From the NCBI GenBank assembly GCA_934129745.1, contig CAKOWZ010000011.1, positions 3,919 through 67,918 on the forward strand: 64,000 bases of DNA. Reading direction: 5' to 3'. Shown piece after piece: positions 8,540 through 17,535 of the stretch. Under the pieces are notes generated by a model. It saw nothing but the letters and a program-made list of their open reading frames with translations, searched no databases and had not been told where the DNA came from. Position 1 is the stretch's first letter. Each line of letters starts with the position of its first letter. The translations under genes and the position numbers were made by a program. Source of the DNA: an uncultured Clostridia bacterium. Lineage in GTDB: Bacteria; Bacillota; Clostridia; TANB77; CAG-508.

Positions 8540-9286
8540 ATGATAGCGGAAGTTATTATAAATAGTAATGTAAAAAATTTAAATAGAACTTTTGATTATA
8601 ATATTCCATTTGAGATGGAAGAAAAAGTAAATATTGGAAGTAGAGTATTAGTAAAATTCGGGAATATAAAAAAATTAGAAGAAGGTTTTGTTGTTGATAT
8701 TAAAGAAAATAGTGATTTTAATGTTAAAGATATTTCTGTTGTAGAAGAAAAAGATTTTATAGATGAGCCTAAAATTGAACTTGCTAAATGGATGGCACAT
8801 AGGTATTTTTGTAATGTCTCTGATTGTATTAAATTGATGTTACCTCCAGGAACAGGTACTAAAGATGTAGAAAAAAGAGTTAAAGAAAAATCTTTGAACT
8901 GTGTGAAATTATTAAAAACAGAAATTGAAATAAATGATGATATTGAAAATAAAATTCTAAAATCAGAAAAACAAATAAAAGTATTAAGATTTTTGATTGA
9001 TAATAATGATGTTTTAATTAATGAATTAGAAGCTTTTACAGATGTTTCTAAAGCAATTATAAAAACTTTAGAAAAAAATGGATATGTAGAAATTTATGAA
9101 AAAAAAGTTGAAAGAAATCCTTTTTTACACAAAGTTATTGAAAAAAATTTTAATTTAAATTTAACAGATGAACAACAATATGCTTATAATATGGTAGAAA
9201 ATGCAATTGATGATTATATGAATTCAGAATTTTTACTTTTTGGTGTAACTCGGATCACGGAAAAACAGAAGTGTATTTACAATTAA
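8540..9286 (+). pseudogene. priA: Primosomal helicase PriA, N-terminal part (frameshifted)
   Basis: N-terminal 248 aa of PriA, the 3'-5' helicase that restarts stalled replication forks. It holds the DNA 3'-end-binding domain (FDYNIP, G.RVLVKFG, KWMAHRYFC) and the start of the helicase domain. Reading stops being PriA-like after FLLFGVT. The expected Walker A GSGKTEVYLQL is recovered only by removing two extra C bases, at 9251 and 9258, each directly before a GGA Gly codon. Without them the frame runs into the helicase part at 9271. PriA is strongly conserved, so this is a recent double mutation or a sequence error. AAGGAG precedes the ATG at 8540. Confidence 0.88.
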
Positions 9287-10788
9287 TACAAAAGGTATTA
9301 AATGAAGGAAAATCAAGTATTATGTTAGTACCAGAAATTTCATTAACACCTCAAACTGTAGACAGATTTATTGCTAGATTTGGACAAGATAATATTGCTG
9401 TTTTACATAGTAAATTATCAGTTGGTGAAAGATATGATCAATGGTATAAAATAAAATCTGGAAAAGCAAAAATTATTATAGGTGCAAGATCTGCAATATT
9501 TGCACCTGTAAATGATTTAGGAATAATTATAATTGATGAAGAACATGATAGTTCTTATAAGTCTGAGATGTCTCCAAGATATAATGTAAAAGATGTTGCA
9601 AGATATCTAGGAAAAAAATATGATATTCCAATTGTATATGGTAGTGCAACTCCTGATATGGATACATATCATAGAGCATTAAATGGAGATATTGAATTAT
9701 TAGAATTAACAAAAAGAGCAAATAATTCGAGTTTACCAAATGTTGAAGTTGTTGATTTAAAACAAGAACTTGCAAATGGAAATAGAAGTATGATAAGTAA
9801 AAAACTATATGAAGCTATTAAAGAAAATTTAAAAGCAAAAAAACAAACAATTTTGTTTTTGAATAGAAGAGGATATTCAACATTTATAATGTGTAGAGAT
9901 TGTGGATATACAGCTAAATGCAAGAATTGTAATATAACAATGACATATCATATAAAGCAAAATAAATTAAAATGTCATTATTGTGGATATGAATGTAATG
10001 CATTAACAGTTTGCCCTGATTGTAAAAGTAATAATATTAGATATTTTGGAACAGGTACACAAAAATTAGAAGTTGAGATAAATAAAATGTTCCCAATGGC
10101 TTCAACAATTAGAATGGATGTTGATACAGTTACAAAGAAAAATTCTCATGAAGAAATTTTAAATAAATTTAAAAATGAAAATATAGATATTTTAATTGGA
10201 ACACAAATGGTTGTAAAAGGACATCATTTTCCAAATGTAACATTAGTTGGAGTAATTGCAGCAGATACTAATTTAAATATTGATGATTATAGAGCAAGTG
10301 AAAAAACTTTTCAAATTTTAACACAAGTAGCAGGAAGAGCAGGACGAGAAAAAGATGAAGGTAAGGTTATTATTCAAACTTATAATCCTGATAATTTTAG
10401 TATAGAATTTTCTAAAAAACAAGATTATAAATTGTTTTATAATTTAGAATCAACATTAAGAAAACAGTTGAAATATCCACCTTTTTGTGATATAATAATG
10501 CTCGGATTTAGCTCAGAGAATGAAAATGAAATAAAAAGAGTAAGTGGAGAGGTTCACAAATATTTAAAACAAAGAATAGATACAGAAAATATACCAATAA
10601 TGTTGTATACACCAGTTCCTGCACCAATAGATAGAATAAAAAATAAATTTAGATGGAGAATGATTATTAAATGCAAATTTGGTGATGATATTATTGATAT
10701 TGTAAATGATTGTATAAAAAATGTTTTTGATAAAAAAAATACTAGTGTTAGTATGATTGTGGATGTAAATCCTAATAATATGTTATAG
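9271..10788 (+). pseudogene. priA: Primosomal helicase PriA, helicase part (frameshifted)
   Basis: Remaining 505 aa of PriA in the +2 frame relative to the N-terminal part. It contains IIDEEHDSSYK (motif II), YGSATPDM (motif III), a cysteine-rich zinc region (CRDCGYTAKCKNC, CHYCGYEC, CPDC), GTQMVVKGHHFPNV, and QVAGRAGR (motif VI). The Walker A residues just upstream (GSGKT) can be read in this frame only after the extra C at 9258. No convincing independent start exists, so this is not a natural separate gene. def follows after 12 bases with its own SD. Confidence 0.88.
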
Positions 10789-10800
10789 AGGTGGGAAAAA

Positions 10801-11271
10801 ATGGCAATAAGAAATATAAGAGAAGATGGAGACGAAATTTTAAGAAAAAAATGCAGAACAGTTGAGGTAGTAGATAATAAAGTAAAACAATTAGTAGAGG
10901 ATATGCTTGAAACTATGTATAAATACAATGGAGTTGGTCTTGCTGCACCACAAGTTGGAGTATTAAAAAGAGTGGTGGTTATTGATATTGATGATGGAAA
11001 TGGACCTTATGTTTTAATAAATCCTGAAATTATTAAAGAAAAAGGTGAACAAGAAGTTGAAGAAGGTTGTTTAAGTTTTCCAAATAAATTTGGTAAAATT
11101 ATTAGACCAGCTGAAGTAACTGTTAAAGCTTGGGATATTGATGGAAAAGAATACAAAATAAAAGCTAAAGAATTATTAGCACAAGCAATTTCTCATGAAG
11201 TTGATCATTTAGATGGAATTTTATTTGTTGATAAAGTTATTCCTGGAACTTTGGAAGTTGTTAAAAATTAG
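10801..11271 (+). CDS. def: Peptide deformylase
   Basis: Metalloenzyme that removes the formyl group from nascent proteins. All three family motifs are intact: GVGLAAPQ (near residue 43), EGCLS (near 89), and the metal-binding HEVDH (near 133). The length of 156 aa is typical. AGAGGTGGG precedes the ATG. It lies between priA and fmt, the usual arrangement that couples deformylation with Met-tRNA formylation. Confidence 0.96.
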   Translation: MAIRNIREDGDEILRKKCRTVEVVDNKVKQLVEDMLETMYKYNGVGLAAPQVGVLKRVVVIDIDDGNGPYVLINPEIIKEKGEQEVEEGCLSFPNKFGKIIRPAEVTVKAWDIDGKEYKIKAKELLAQAISHEVDHLDGILFVDKVIPGTLEVVKN

Positions 11272-11290
11272 TAAATATGGAGGAATGTTA

Positions 11291-12277
11291 ATGCTTAATA
11301 TATTATTTATGGGAACACCTGATTTTGCAAGAGATTCATTAGAAGCGGTATATAATGCAGGTCACAATATAATAGGTGTTGTAACAAATGTTGATAAACC
11401 AAAAGGAAGAGGAATGAAATTAATGGCATCTCCTGTCAAAGAATTTGCTATTTCAAAAAATATTCCTGTTTATCAACCAGAAAAGGTAAGAAAAAATACA
11501 GAATTTATAGAAGAAATGGCTAATTTAAAACCAGATGTAATATGTGTTGTAGCATATGGAAAAATATTACCAAAAGAAATATTAGAAATTCCTAAATTAG
11601 GATGTATAAATGTTCATGGTTCTTTATTACCAAAATATAGAGGAGCTGCACCAATTCAATGGGCTGTTTTAAATGGTGATAAAAAAACAGGTATTACAAC
11701 AATGTATATGGATGAAGGAATGGATACAGGTGATATAATTTTAAAACAAGAAGTTGATATTGATGAAAATGAAACAACTGGAGAATTATGGAATAAATTA
11801 TCAAAAATTGGTGGAGAATTACTAGTAAAAACTTTGAAAGTTATAGAAAATGGAACAGCACCACGTATAAAACAAGGAGAAGAATTTACACATGCGCCAA
11901 TGCTTAATAAAGAAATGTCTAAAATTGATTGGGAAAATCAAGATACTGAAACAATTAAAAATCTTATAAGAGGATTAAATCCAATTATGGGAGCATATTC
12001 AATGTTAGATGGAAGAAAAATAAAATTTTGGAGAGCAAAAGCATTAACAGATAATGAGATATTTGAAATGTGTCCTGAATTAAACAATTATAAAGATAGA
12101 TATTATGATTTATTTCCAGGAACAATTTTATTTTGTGATGATAAAACTGGATTATTTATAAAAACAATAGATGGGGCTATAGAAGTTCTTGAAATTCAAG
12201 GAGAAAATGCTAAAAAAATGGATATTAAGGATTTTTTAAGAGGAAATAAACTATATGCTGCTTCAGTTTTTGAATAG
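11291..12277 (+). CDS. fmt: Methionyl-tRNA formyltransferase
   Basis: Formylates initiator Met-tRNA with 10-formyl-THF. The start at 11291 (MLNILFMGTPDFA) is placed by GGAGGA at 11279-11284. An ATG at 11285 directly abuts that SD, and a further upstream frame overlaps def. Conserved segments are FMGTPDFA, the N-H-D catalytic region VHGSLLPKYRGAAPI, and TTMYMDEGMDTGDI. The C-terminal tRNA-binding domain follows from about residue 205. The product is 328 aa. It is the last gene of the priA-def-fmt unit. Confidence 0.95.
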   Translation: MLNILFMGTPDFARDSLEAVYNAGHNIIGVVTNVDKPKGRGMKLMASPVKEFAISKNIPVYQPEKVRKNTEFIEEMANLKPDVICVVAYGKILPKEILEIPKLGCINVHGSLLPKYRGAAPIQWAVLNGDKKTGITTMYMDEGMDTGDIILKQEVDIDENETTGELWNKLSKIGGELLVKTLKVIENGTAPRIKQGEEFTHAPMLNKEMSKIDWENQDTETIKNLIRGLNPIMGAYSMLDGRKIKFWRAKALTDNEIFEMCPELNNYKDRYYDLFPGTILFCDDKTGLFIKTIDGAIEVLEIQGENAKKMDIKDFLRGNKLYAASVFE

Positions 12278-12291
12278 AAGATATGGCTTAA

Positions 12292-12335
12292 TATTACAAA
12301 AATATTACAAAGAAATTACAACTATATTACATTTG
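12292..12335 (+). repeat. Four ATTACA motifs spaced exactly 11 bp apart
   Basis: ATTACA occurs at 12293, 12304, 12315 and 12326, one per DNA turn, in the short region between fmt and the TasA-like gene. The pattern suggests a cooperative binding site or a curved upstream element. The regulator is unknown. Confidence 0.55.
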
Positions 12336-12406
12336 CAAAAATATATTGTTATTTTTTTCCAATATGATAAAATATAATTGTAATTTAGTAAATGGGAGGA
12401 AATATT

Positions 12407-12919
12407 ATGAGCCAAAGAAAAAATAAGAAAAATTTAGTTTTAGTTATTTTATTATTACTAGTTGTTGGTATGGCTGTTGGTTATGCAGCATTATCACAAG
12501 CTCTAGTTATTAATGGTACTGCAAATATTACTGCACAATGGAATATTGAATTTACTAAAATAGAAGCTGGAAATTTGATTGGAGCTGAACAAGCATCAGA
12601 ACCTACATATACAGCTACTACAGCTACATTTAATGTTAATTTGTTATATCCAGGAGCAATAGCTGAATATAAAGTGACAGTTGAAAATAAAGGAAATATA
12701 AATGCTGTTTTAAAAAGTGTTGATGGTATAGATACAGCAAATAGTGCATCTCCAACTGAGGTGAAATTTTCAATTGATGCTGACACAAATGATACATTAA
12801 ATGCAGGAAATTCAAAAATATATACTGTTAAAGTAGAATGGCCTGCTTCATCAGAAGTAGTTCCAGAAACTATGTCAAAAACAGCTACTATAACATTGAA
12901 TTATACACAAGCAGAATAA
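12407..12919 (+). CDS. TasA/camelysin-like secreted protein with SipW-type signal peptide
   Basis: Probable secreted fibre or matrix protein of the TasA/camelysin type. A basic N-terminus (SQRKNKK) and a hydrophobic stretch end in VGYAALSQAL, the pattern of SipW-processed cargo, followed by VINGTANI at the mature N-terminus. The remaining ~140 residues are Thr/Ala/Asn-rich and look like one beta-sandwich domain (FNVNLLYPGAIAEYKVTVEN). GGGAGG precedes the ATG at 12407, which is preferred over 12392. A matching SipW-like peptidase is encoded at 13775. A strong terminator follows. The role in filaments or biofilm is inferred from context. Confidence 0.75.
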   Translation: MSQRKNKKNLVLVILLLLVVGMAVGYAALSQALVINGTANITAQWNIEFTKIEAGNLIGAEQASEPTYTATTATFNVNLLYPGAIAEYKVTVENKGNINAVLKSVDGIDTANSASPTEVKFSIDADTNDTLNAGNSKIYTVKVEWPASSEVVPETMSKTATITLNYTQAE

Positions 12920-12928
12920 TAAACTATA

Positions 12929-12970
12929 ATAAAAGTACTATTTGTTTAATTCAAAATAGTACTTTTATTT
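12929..12970 (+). terminator. Terminator after the TasA-like gene
   Basis: A perfect 15-bp stem (12929-12943 with 12954-12968, core AAAAGTACTATTT) has a 10-base loop and ends in T-rich sequence. Confidence 0.88.
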
Positions 12971-13090
12971 AATCAATAACATAAAAATTTTTGTTATTAT
13001 AAATTATAAATATTATAAATTAATAAATTTTGTAAATTGATTATTATAAATTACTAAGATAATTATTATAAATTACTAACAGGAAAGGAG

Positions 13091-13110
13091 TGTATAATTT
13101 TTATTATACA
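13091..13110 (+). other. Hairpin between a strong SD and the next start codon
   Basis: AGGAAAGGAG (13081-13090) is followed at once by a perfect 8-bp hairpin (TGTATAAT, TTTT loop, ATTATACA). The only plausible start codon is at 13128, too far for normal SD use unless the hairpin shortens the distance. Confidence 0.45.
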
Positions 13111-13127
13111 TTGTAAATATTGATAAT

Positions 13128-13655
13128 ATGAAAAAAATATTAAAAAAAGATAAAATGAAAATAACAACAATAATTACTATTGTTTTAATAATATTTTTAT
13201 TAACTATTAGTACAGGATATTCTTATTTACATGCAAAATTAAAAATTGAAGGAAAATCAACAATTATTGCTCAACCAAAACAAGTAGGTGAATATCAACA
13301 AGGTCAAAGTACTTCATCATGGAGTATTGTTTCACAATCTAATTTAGAAAACGCTTTAACAAAAATCTATGATATAAAAATAAACATTGTAAATAATGAT
13401 GAAGATGCTAATTCTTGGGCTGTTGGAATGGATGTACCAACTTCATATGATGTAACTAAACAAAAAATAAAATGTGCAAGTACAACACAATATGAAAATG
13501 GAAGATTAACATTATATTCAACAGATTGGAATGCACAAGTTGAAAAAGGGCAAATTTTGACATTAGAATTTCAAATTGCAATAAATGGAGAAACAGAATT
13601 AAGTATAGATAATATAACATTTAATGGATTATTAACGCAAAATTTAAACAATTGA
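13128..13655 (+). CDS. Membrane-anchored or secreted beta-rich protein, CBM2-like (tentative)
   Basis: A 175-aa protein with a Lys-rich N-terminus, one hydrophobic segment (TTIITIVLIIFLLTISTGY), and an extracellular domain. The pattern INIVNND...SWAVGMDVP, followed by GRLTLYSTDWNAQVEKGQ and LEFQIAINGE, resembles bacterial carbohydrate-binding modules of family 2 (a Trp in the first half, then N...G). The match is by eye and weak. It lies between a TasA-like gene and a SipW-type peptidase, so it may be exported with them. GYSYLHAKL after the membrane segment resembles the cleavage region of the TasA-like neighbour. The start is uncertain because the SD is about 37 bases away. Confidence 0.6.
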   Translation: MKKILKKDKMKITTIITIVLIIFLLTISTGYSYLHAKLKIEGKSTIIAQPKQVGEYQQGQSTSSWSIVSQSNLENALTKIYDIKINIVNNDEDANSWAVGMDVPTSYDVTKQKIKCASTTQYENGRLTLYSTDWNAQVEKGQILTLEFQIAINGETELSIDNITFNGLLTQNLNN

Positions 13656-13774
13656 AATTATAATATGTGAATATATTATAAATAAATATAAAATAATCTA
13701 TATTATATTATTAACATAAATTAAATAATAAAAATACATATGATAAATGAAATAAAAAGGAGTTAATATAAAAT

Positions 13775-14956
13775 ATGAAAAGTGAAAATAAGAAAATTAT
13801 TTTATATTCTCTAATTTTAGTGTTAGTATTACTAGGATGTCTAGGGGCAACTTTGTTTATTATACCAGAATTTTTTGAAGACTCAGCAAGAATTGCTATA
13901 TTAATTTTATGGATTGGTCTTGCAATTATAGCAGCACCAATTGAAAATGATCATACAAGATTTAAAGGAAAAACTGAAAAAATAAAAACAACACTTATAA
14001 TTGTGATTATTTATAATATTTTATATTTTTTATTAGGACTTATATTTGGATATCAAAGAAACCCTTTGTCCATAAAGTTTTTTTCTATAATTAAAAATCT
14101 TGTTTTTATAGTTGGAGTTATTGCTTTACAGGATTTTGTAAGGTCAAAGGTTATAAATAACCAAAGGAAAAAAATAAATTATGTTGTTTTTACAATAGTT
14201 TTTATTATACTAAGATTAGATTATTCACAAGGATATGCAGTTTTATCATCTGGTGAAAAAATATTTGAATATTTATGTTCAACAGTTTTCCCAGAAATAG
14301 CACGAGGATGCGTGTGTACATATTTAGCATATACAGGAGGTACACTTCTAGTATATTCATATACATTACCAATGGCATTAAGAAATGTATTATTACCAAT
14401 ATTTCCAAATTTAGATTGGTTTTTGACATCTGTTTTAGAAGTATTAGTATCTGTTATAATATTTGTATATAATAATTATGTACATACAATAAGAACAAAT
14501 AGAATTACTAGAAAAGAAAGAAAAAACATATCACCTGTAAAACAAATTCCAGTATTGATAATATTATTAATTTCAGTTACATTTATTACAGGTTTTTTAC
14601 CTGCAAAACCAATAGCAATTATGTCATATAGTATGGTACCAACATTTAGTAGAGGAGCAGTTGTAATTTCTGTAAAATTAGATGAAAAAGGAATTAATAA
14701 TTTAAAAGTTGGAGATATAATTCAATATCAAACTGATAGTGGTGATGTAATACACAGGATAATTGAAATAAAAAAAGATGAAAAAGGAAATTTATTATTT
14801 CAAACCAAAGGAGATAATAATAGTGCACCAGATTCGAATTTAGTACAACCTGAACAAATTTTGGGATGTATTAAATTAAATATACCATATATTGGATATC
14901 CATCTGTGTGGTTTGGAGAAAAAATATTAGGCAAAAAGTCTTTTATAACTATATAA
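13775..14956 (+). CDS. sipW: SipW-type (ER-type) signal peptidase I with multi-pass N-terminal extension
   Basis: Serine signal peptidase that would process TasA-like exported proteins. The peptidase domain is in the last ~140 residues: MSYSMVPTFSRGAVV holds the nucleophile Ser, VGDIIQYQ follows, and GDVIHRI has the His that replaces Lys in ER-type enzymes; QTKGDNNSAPD completes the family pattern. The first ~240 residues carry several extra transmembrane segments (for example LILVLVLLGCLGATLFII and TLIIVIIYNILYFLLG), far more than the roughly 190-aa Bacillus SipW. AAAAGGAG precedes the ATG. It is followed after 16 bases by a DUF5305-like gene, its usual partner. Confidence 0.88.
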   Translation: MKSENKKIILYSLILVLVLLGCLGATLFIIPEFFEDSARIAILILWIGLAIIAAPIENDHTRFKGKTEKIKTTLIIVIIYNILYFLLGLIFGYQRNPLSIKFFSIIKNLVFIVGVIALQDFVRSKVINNQRKKINYVVFTIVFIILRLDYSQGYAVLSSGEKIFEYLCSTVFPEIARGCVCTYLAYTGGTLLVYSYTLPMALRNVLLPIFPNLDWFLTSVLEVLVSVIIFVYNNYVHTIRTNRITRKERKNISPVKQIPVLIILLISVTFITGFLPAKPIAIMSYSMVPTFSRGAVVISVKLDEKGINNLKVGDIIQYQTDSGDVIHRIIEIKKDEKGNLLFQTKGDNNSAPDSNLVQPEQILGCIKLNIPYIGYPSVWFGEKILGKKSFITI

Positions 14957-14972
14957 CAAAGGAGAAAATAAA

Positions 14973-16028
14973 ATGGAGAAAGATAAATACAAAGCAAGAG
15001 TAAAAAGTGTTATAAGAAATATTTGTATAAGTACTGTAATTTTATTTTTAGGAATAATTTTTATTGTTAAATCATTTTCAATAGAAAAAGAAGTTAAAAA
15101 TTTTTTATATTCATATAATTTATTTCAAAGTGTAAATTATACAGTTGATCTTAAAGATAATGAATATTTTAAAAATAATACATTAGGTATGAATATGTCA
15201 TATATTTCAGAACTTGTAGATAAAGTAAATTTAGATTTTTCATATAAATTTAATGGAACTAAAGATGGTAAAATAAAATATAATTATCAAATTGTTGCAT
15301 ATACAAAAGTTAATTCAACATCAATAACAGAAGATGAAAATAACAAATTAATTTGGCAAAATACAGAAGTTTTATTAGAACCTAAAACAATTGAATTAGA
15401 AAAAAGTTCATCTTATGATATAAATGAAAAGGTTCAAATTGATTTTGCATCATATAATGAAAAAATACAGAATTTAAGCAAAACATATAGAATACCTGTT
15501 GAGGCAAGTTTAGAAGTAAAATTGATTGTTAAAACAGATGCAGATATTGAAAATGTTGAACAAGTTATTAATGAATATTCTGTTATGAATGTTAAAATGG
15601 ATTTAAATGAAACAGTTTTTTCAGTTAACAAAGATTTTAAACAAAATGATCAAAAAACTATTAGTGATGTTAAACCTGCAAGTAAGAAAATTAATAAAGT
15701 TCAATTTATTATAGGAGTAATTGAAGTAGTAATTGCATTACTTATTATGTTAGATTCAATAAGAAAATCTATCAAATTTAGTGCTAAGTCAGATTATGCA
15801 ATAGCATTAAATAGAATTTTAAAGAATTATGGAGATGTTGTTGCTGAAATTGTAAGTCCTATTGAAGTTGATAATTTAAATGTAATTGAAGTTAAAAATT
15901 TTGATCAATTATTAGATATTGAAGAAGAGATTAGAATGCCTATTTTATTTTTTGAAACAATTCCTGATGAACAAGGTGAATTTATAATTGTCTGTGATAA
16001 TATTGCTTATAGATATGTAATTGGATAA
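14973..16028 (+). CDS. DUF5305-like membrane protein
   Basis: A 351-aa protein with an N-terminal membrane segment (ICISTVILFLGIIFIVKSF), an extracellular region of about 200 residues, a second membrane segment near residue 245 (FIIGVIEVVIALLIML), and a cytoplasmic tail ending DNIAYRYVIG. This architecture, and the position directly after a SipW-type peptidase, fits DUF5305, a family of unknown function found with such peptidases. AAAGGAG precedes the ATG. A plausible role is accessory to secretion or assembly of the TasA-like product, inferred only from context. Confidence 0.68.
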   Translation: MEKDKYKARVKSVIRNICISTVILFLGIIFIVKSFSIEKEVKNFLYSYNLFQSVNYTVDLKDNEYFKNNTLGMNMSYISELVDKVNLDFSYKFNGTKDGKIKYNYQIVAYTKVNSTSITEDENNKLIWQNTEVLLEPKTIELEKSSSYDINEKVQIDFASYNEKIQNLSKTYRIPVEASLEVKLIVKTDADIENVEQVINEYSVMNVKMDLNETVFSVNKDFKQNDQKTISDVKPASKKINKVQFIIGVIEVVIALLIMLDSIRKSIKFSAKSDYAIALNRILKNYGDVVAEIVSPIEVDNLNVIEVKNFDQLLDIEEEIRMPILFFETIPDEQGEFIIVCDNIAYRYVIG

Positions 16029-16072
16029 AATAATGTAATAGCTTATAAGTTGGAAATTATTTGAAAAAACAG

Positions 16073-16101
16073 TTGTAAAATTATTGAAAAATTGATATAC
16101 T
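16073..16101 (+). promoter_or_regulatory. SigA-type promoter for the Asp23 gene
   Basis: TTGTAA (16073-16078), 17-bp spacer, TATACT (16096-16101) with an extended -10 (TGA). About 45 bases upstream of the start codon. Confidence 0.68.
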
Positions 16102-16148
16102 ATTAAAAGAAAATTTTCTATGTTTTGAATGAAAGGAAAGTGATAAAT

Positions 16149-16601
16149 ATGGAAGAAAATAATGTTAATAATGAAACTAAAGAAATTGTGAATAATAATA
16201 ACACAATTAATACAAATGAGGAAATAAGTTTAGGAAATAACACAATTAAAATTGCTGATGATGTTGTTGCTGTAATTGCTGGTGTTGCTGTATCAGAAAT
16301 ACCTGGTGTTGCAAATATGGCAGGAGGATTTGCAGGAGGATTTGCAGAAGTTTTAAGTGGTAAAAAAAATCTTGCAAAAGGTATAAAAGTTGATGTTGGT
16401 GAAAAAGAAACTAAAATTGATGTTAATATTATAGTTGAATATGGGACAAGAATTCCAAATGTGGCATATGAAATTCAAACAAAAGTTAAAAAAGCTGTTG
16501 AAACAATGACTGGATTAAAAGTTGTTGAAGTAAATGTTCATGTTCAAGGAGTAAATATTACAAATACAAATAATGAAGAAAATAAAAATGTTGAACAATA
16601 A
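16149..16601 (+). CDS. Asp23/Gls24 family envelope stress protein
   Basis: Asp23/Gls24 protein, a small cytoplasmic protein that in other Firmicutes is held at the membrane by AmaP. The hallmark core is intact: IKIADDVVAVIAGVAVSEIPGV, then GI.VDVGEKET.IDVNIIVEYG and VVEVNVHVQGV. The low-complexity Asn-rich N-terminus (about 30 aa) is unremarkable. GAAAGGAAAG places the start at 16149; the frame also opens at 16125. amaP and DUF2273 genes follow. In many Clostridia this gene precedes nusB, as here. Confidence 0.93.
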   Translation: MEENNVNNETKEIVNNNNTINTNEEISLGNNTIKIADDVVAVIAGVAVSEIPGVANMAGGFAGGFAEVLSGKKNLAKGIKVDVGEKETKIDVNIIVEYGTRIPNVAYEIQTKVKKAVETMTGLKVVEVNVHVQGVNITNTNNEENKNVEQ

Positions 16602-16659
16602 AAACTAAAAATGAAATTAGAGCATTAAAAATTAAAAAATATGCTGTAATTAGAAAACT

Positions 16660-16696
16660 AAAGCACAGGTGTTCAATACAGCTCCTGTGCTTTTTT
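16660..16696 (+). terminator. Terminator after the Asp23 gene
   Basis: AAAGCACAGG (16660-16669) pairs with CCTGTGCTTT (16684-16693), followed by TTT. This GC-rich stem stands out in AT-rich DNA. Confidence 0.88.
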
Positions 16697-16764
16697 GCAA
16701 ATAAGTTTTGGCAAATAAAGTTTTTATAAATAAAGTTTTTACAAATAAAGTTTTTACAAATAAA
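16697..16764 (+). repeat. 15-bp tandem repeat, about four copies
   Basis: The unit CAAATAAAGTTTTTA is repeated from 16697 with small changes (first copy shorter), ending near 16764. It lies between the Asp23 terminator and amaP. Confidence 0.7.
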
Positions 16765-16851
16765 TATGATATATCAGTAATTAATATTATAAAATAAGCC
16801 TTTAATAAAATAGTATTAAATAAGGCAAAAGAAGGGATATGGTGAGTACAT

Positions 16852-17502
16852 ATGAAATTTTTAGAAAGATTAGCATTAATATTATTTTCAATAATTATGA
16901 TGATATTGGCTATTACAAGTTGTTTAATTGTATTTGATATTGTTCAATTAAAAACTATATATAAATTATTTGAGGAACTTTTAAAAGATGATATTGCAAA
17001 AAGAGTAATTATTGGTTCATCAATTGTTACAACATTATTAGCTATAAAATCATTATTTTTTCCGACAAAAATGAAGAAAAAGCAAGAAATTAAATCAGGT
17101 GTTTTATTAGAAAATAAAGATGGTAGATTATTAATTTCTAAAGATACAATTGAAAATCTTGTAAATAGTGTTGTAAATAGTTTTGAAGAAACAGTTGATA
17201 GTCAAACAAAGGTGGTATTAGATTCTGACAATAATCTAACAGTTTTTGTGAGTTTATTAGTAAAAGATAACTCTATTATTAAAGAAATGTCTTCAAATAT
17301 GCAAAATAAAATTAAAGAAACAATTAAGAGAAATACAGATTTAGATGTAAATCAAGTTAATATTAATATAAGAGATATTGATAGTAAATCTAGTGGGAAA
17401 AATAGTCAAACAAAAATTAAGATAAATAATGTAAAGGTAAATCAAGAAAAAAAACAAAAAGAAGAAACAACTAATAAAGAGCAAAATCAACAAATTAGTT
17501 AA
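16852..17502 (+). CDS. amaP: Alkaline shock response membrane anchor protein AmaP
   Basis: Membrane anchor for Asp23-type proteins. The N-terminus has two transmembrane segments (LALILFSIIMMILAITSCLIV and VIIGSSIVTTLLAIKSLFF). These are followed by an Asp23-like soluble region (ISKDTIENLVNSVVNSF, NNLTVFVSLLVK, VNQVNINIRDI) and a Lys/Gln-rich tail. GGGATATGGTG precedes the ATG. It lies between the Asp23 and DUF2273 genes, the expected order. Confidence 0.87.
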   Translation: MKFLERLALILFSIIMMILAITSCLIVFDIVQLKTIYKLFEELLKDDIAKRVIIGSSIVTTLLAIKSLFFPTKMKKKQEIKSGVLLENKDGRLLISKDTIENLVNSVVNSFEETVDSQTKVVLDSDNNLTVFVSLLVKDNSIIKEMSSNMQNKIKETIKRNTDLDVNQVNINIRDIDSKSSGKNSQTKIKINNVKVNQEKKQKEETTNKEQNQQIS

Positions 17503-17535
17503 TAAAATAAAAATTTTAATAGGAGGTTTTTGATT

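Noticed and set aside
9271..10788. Helicase part of PriA as an independent gene
   Set aside because: No SD or proper start; it joins the upstream part perfectly once two extra Cs are removed.
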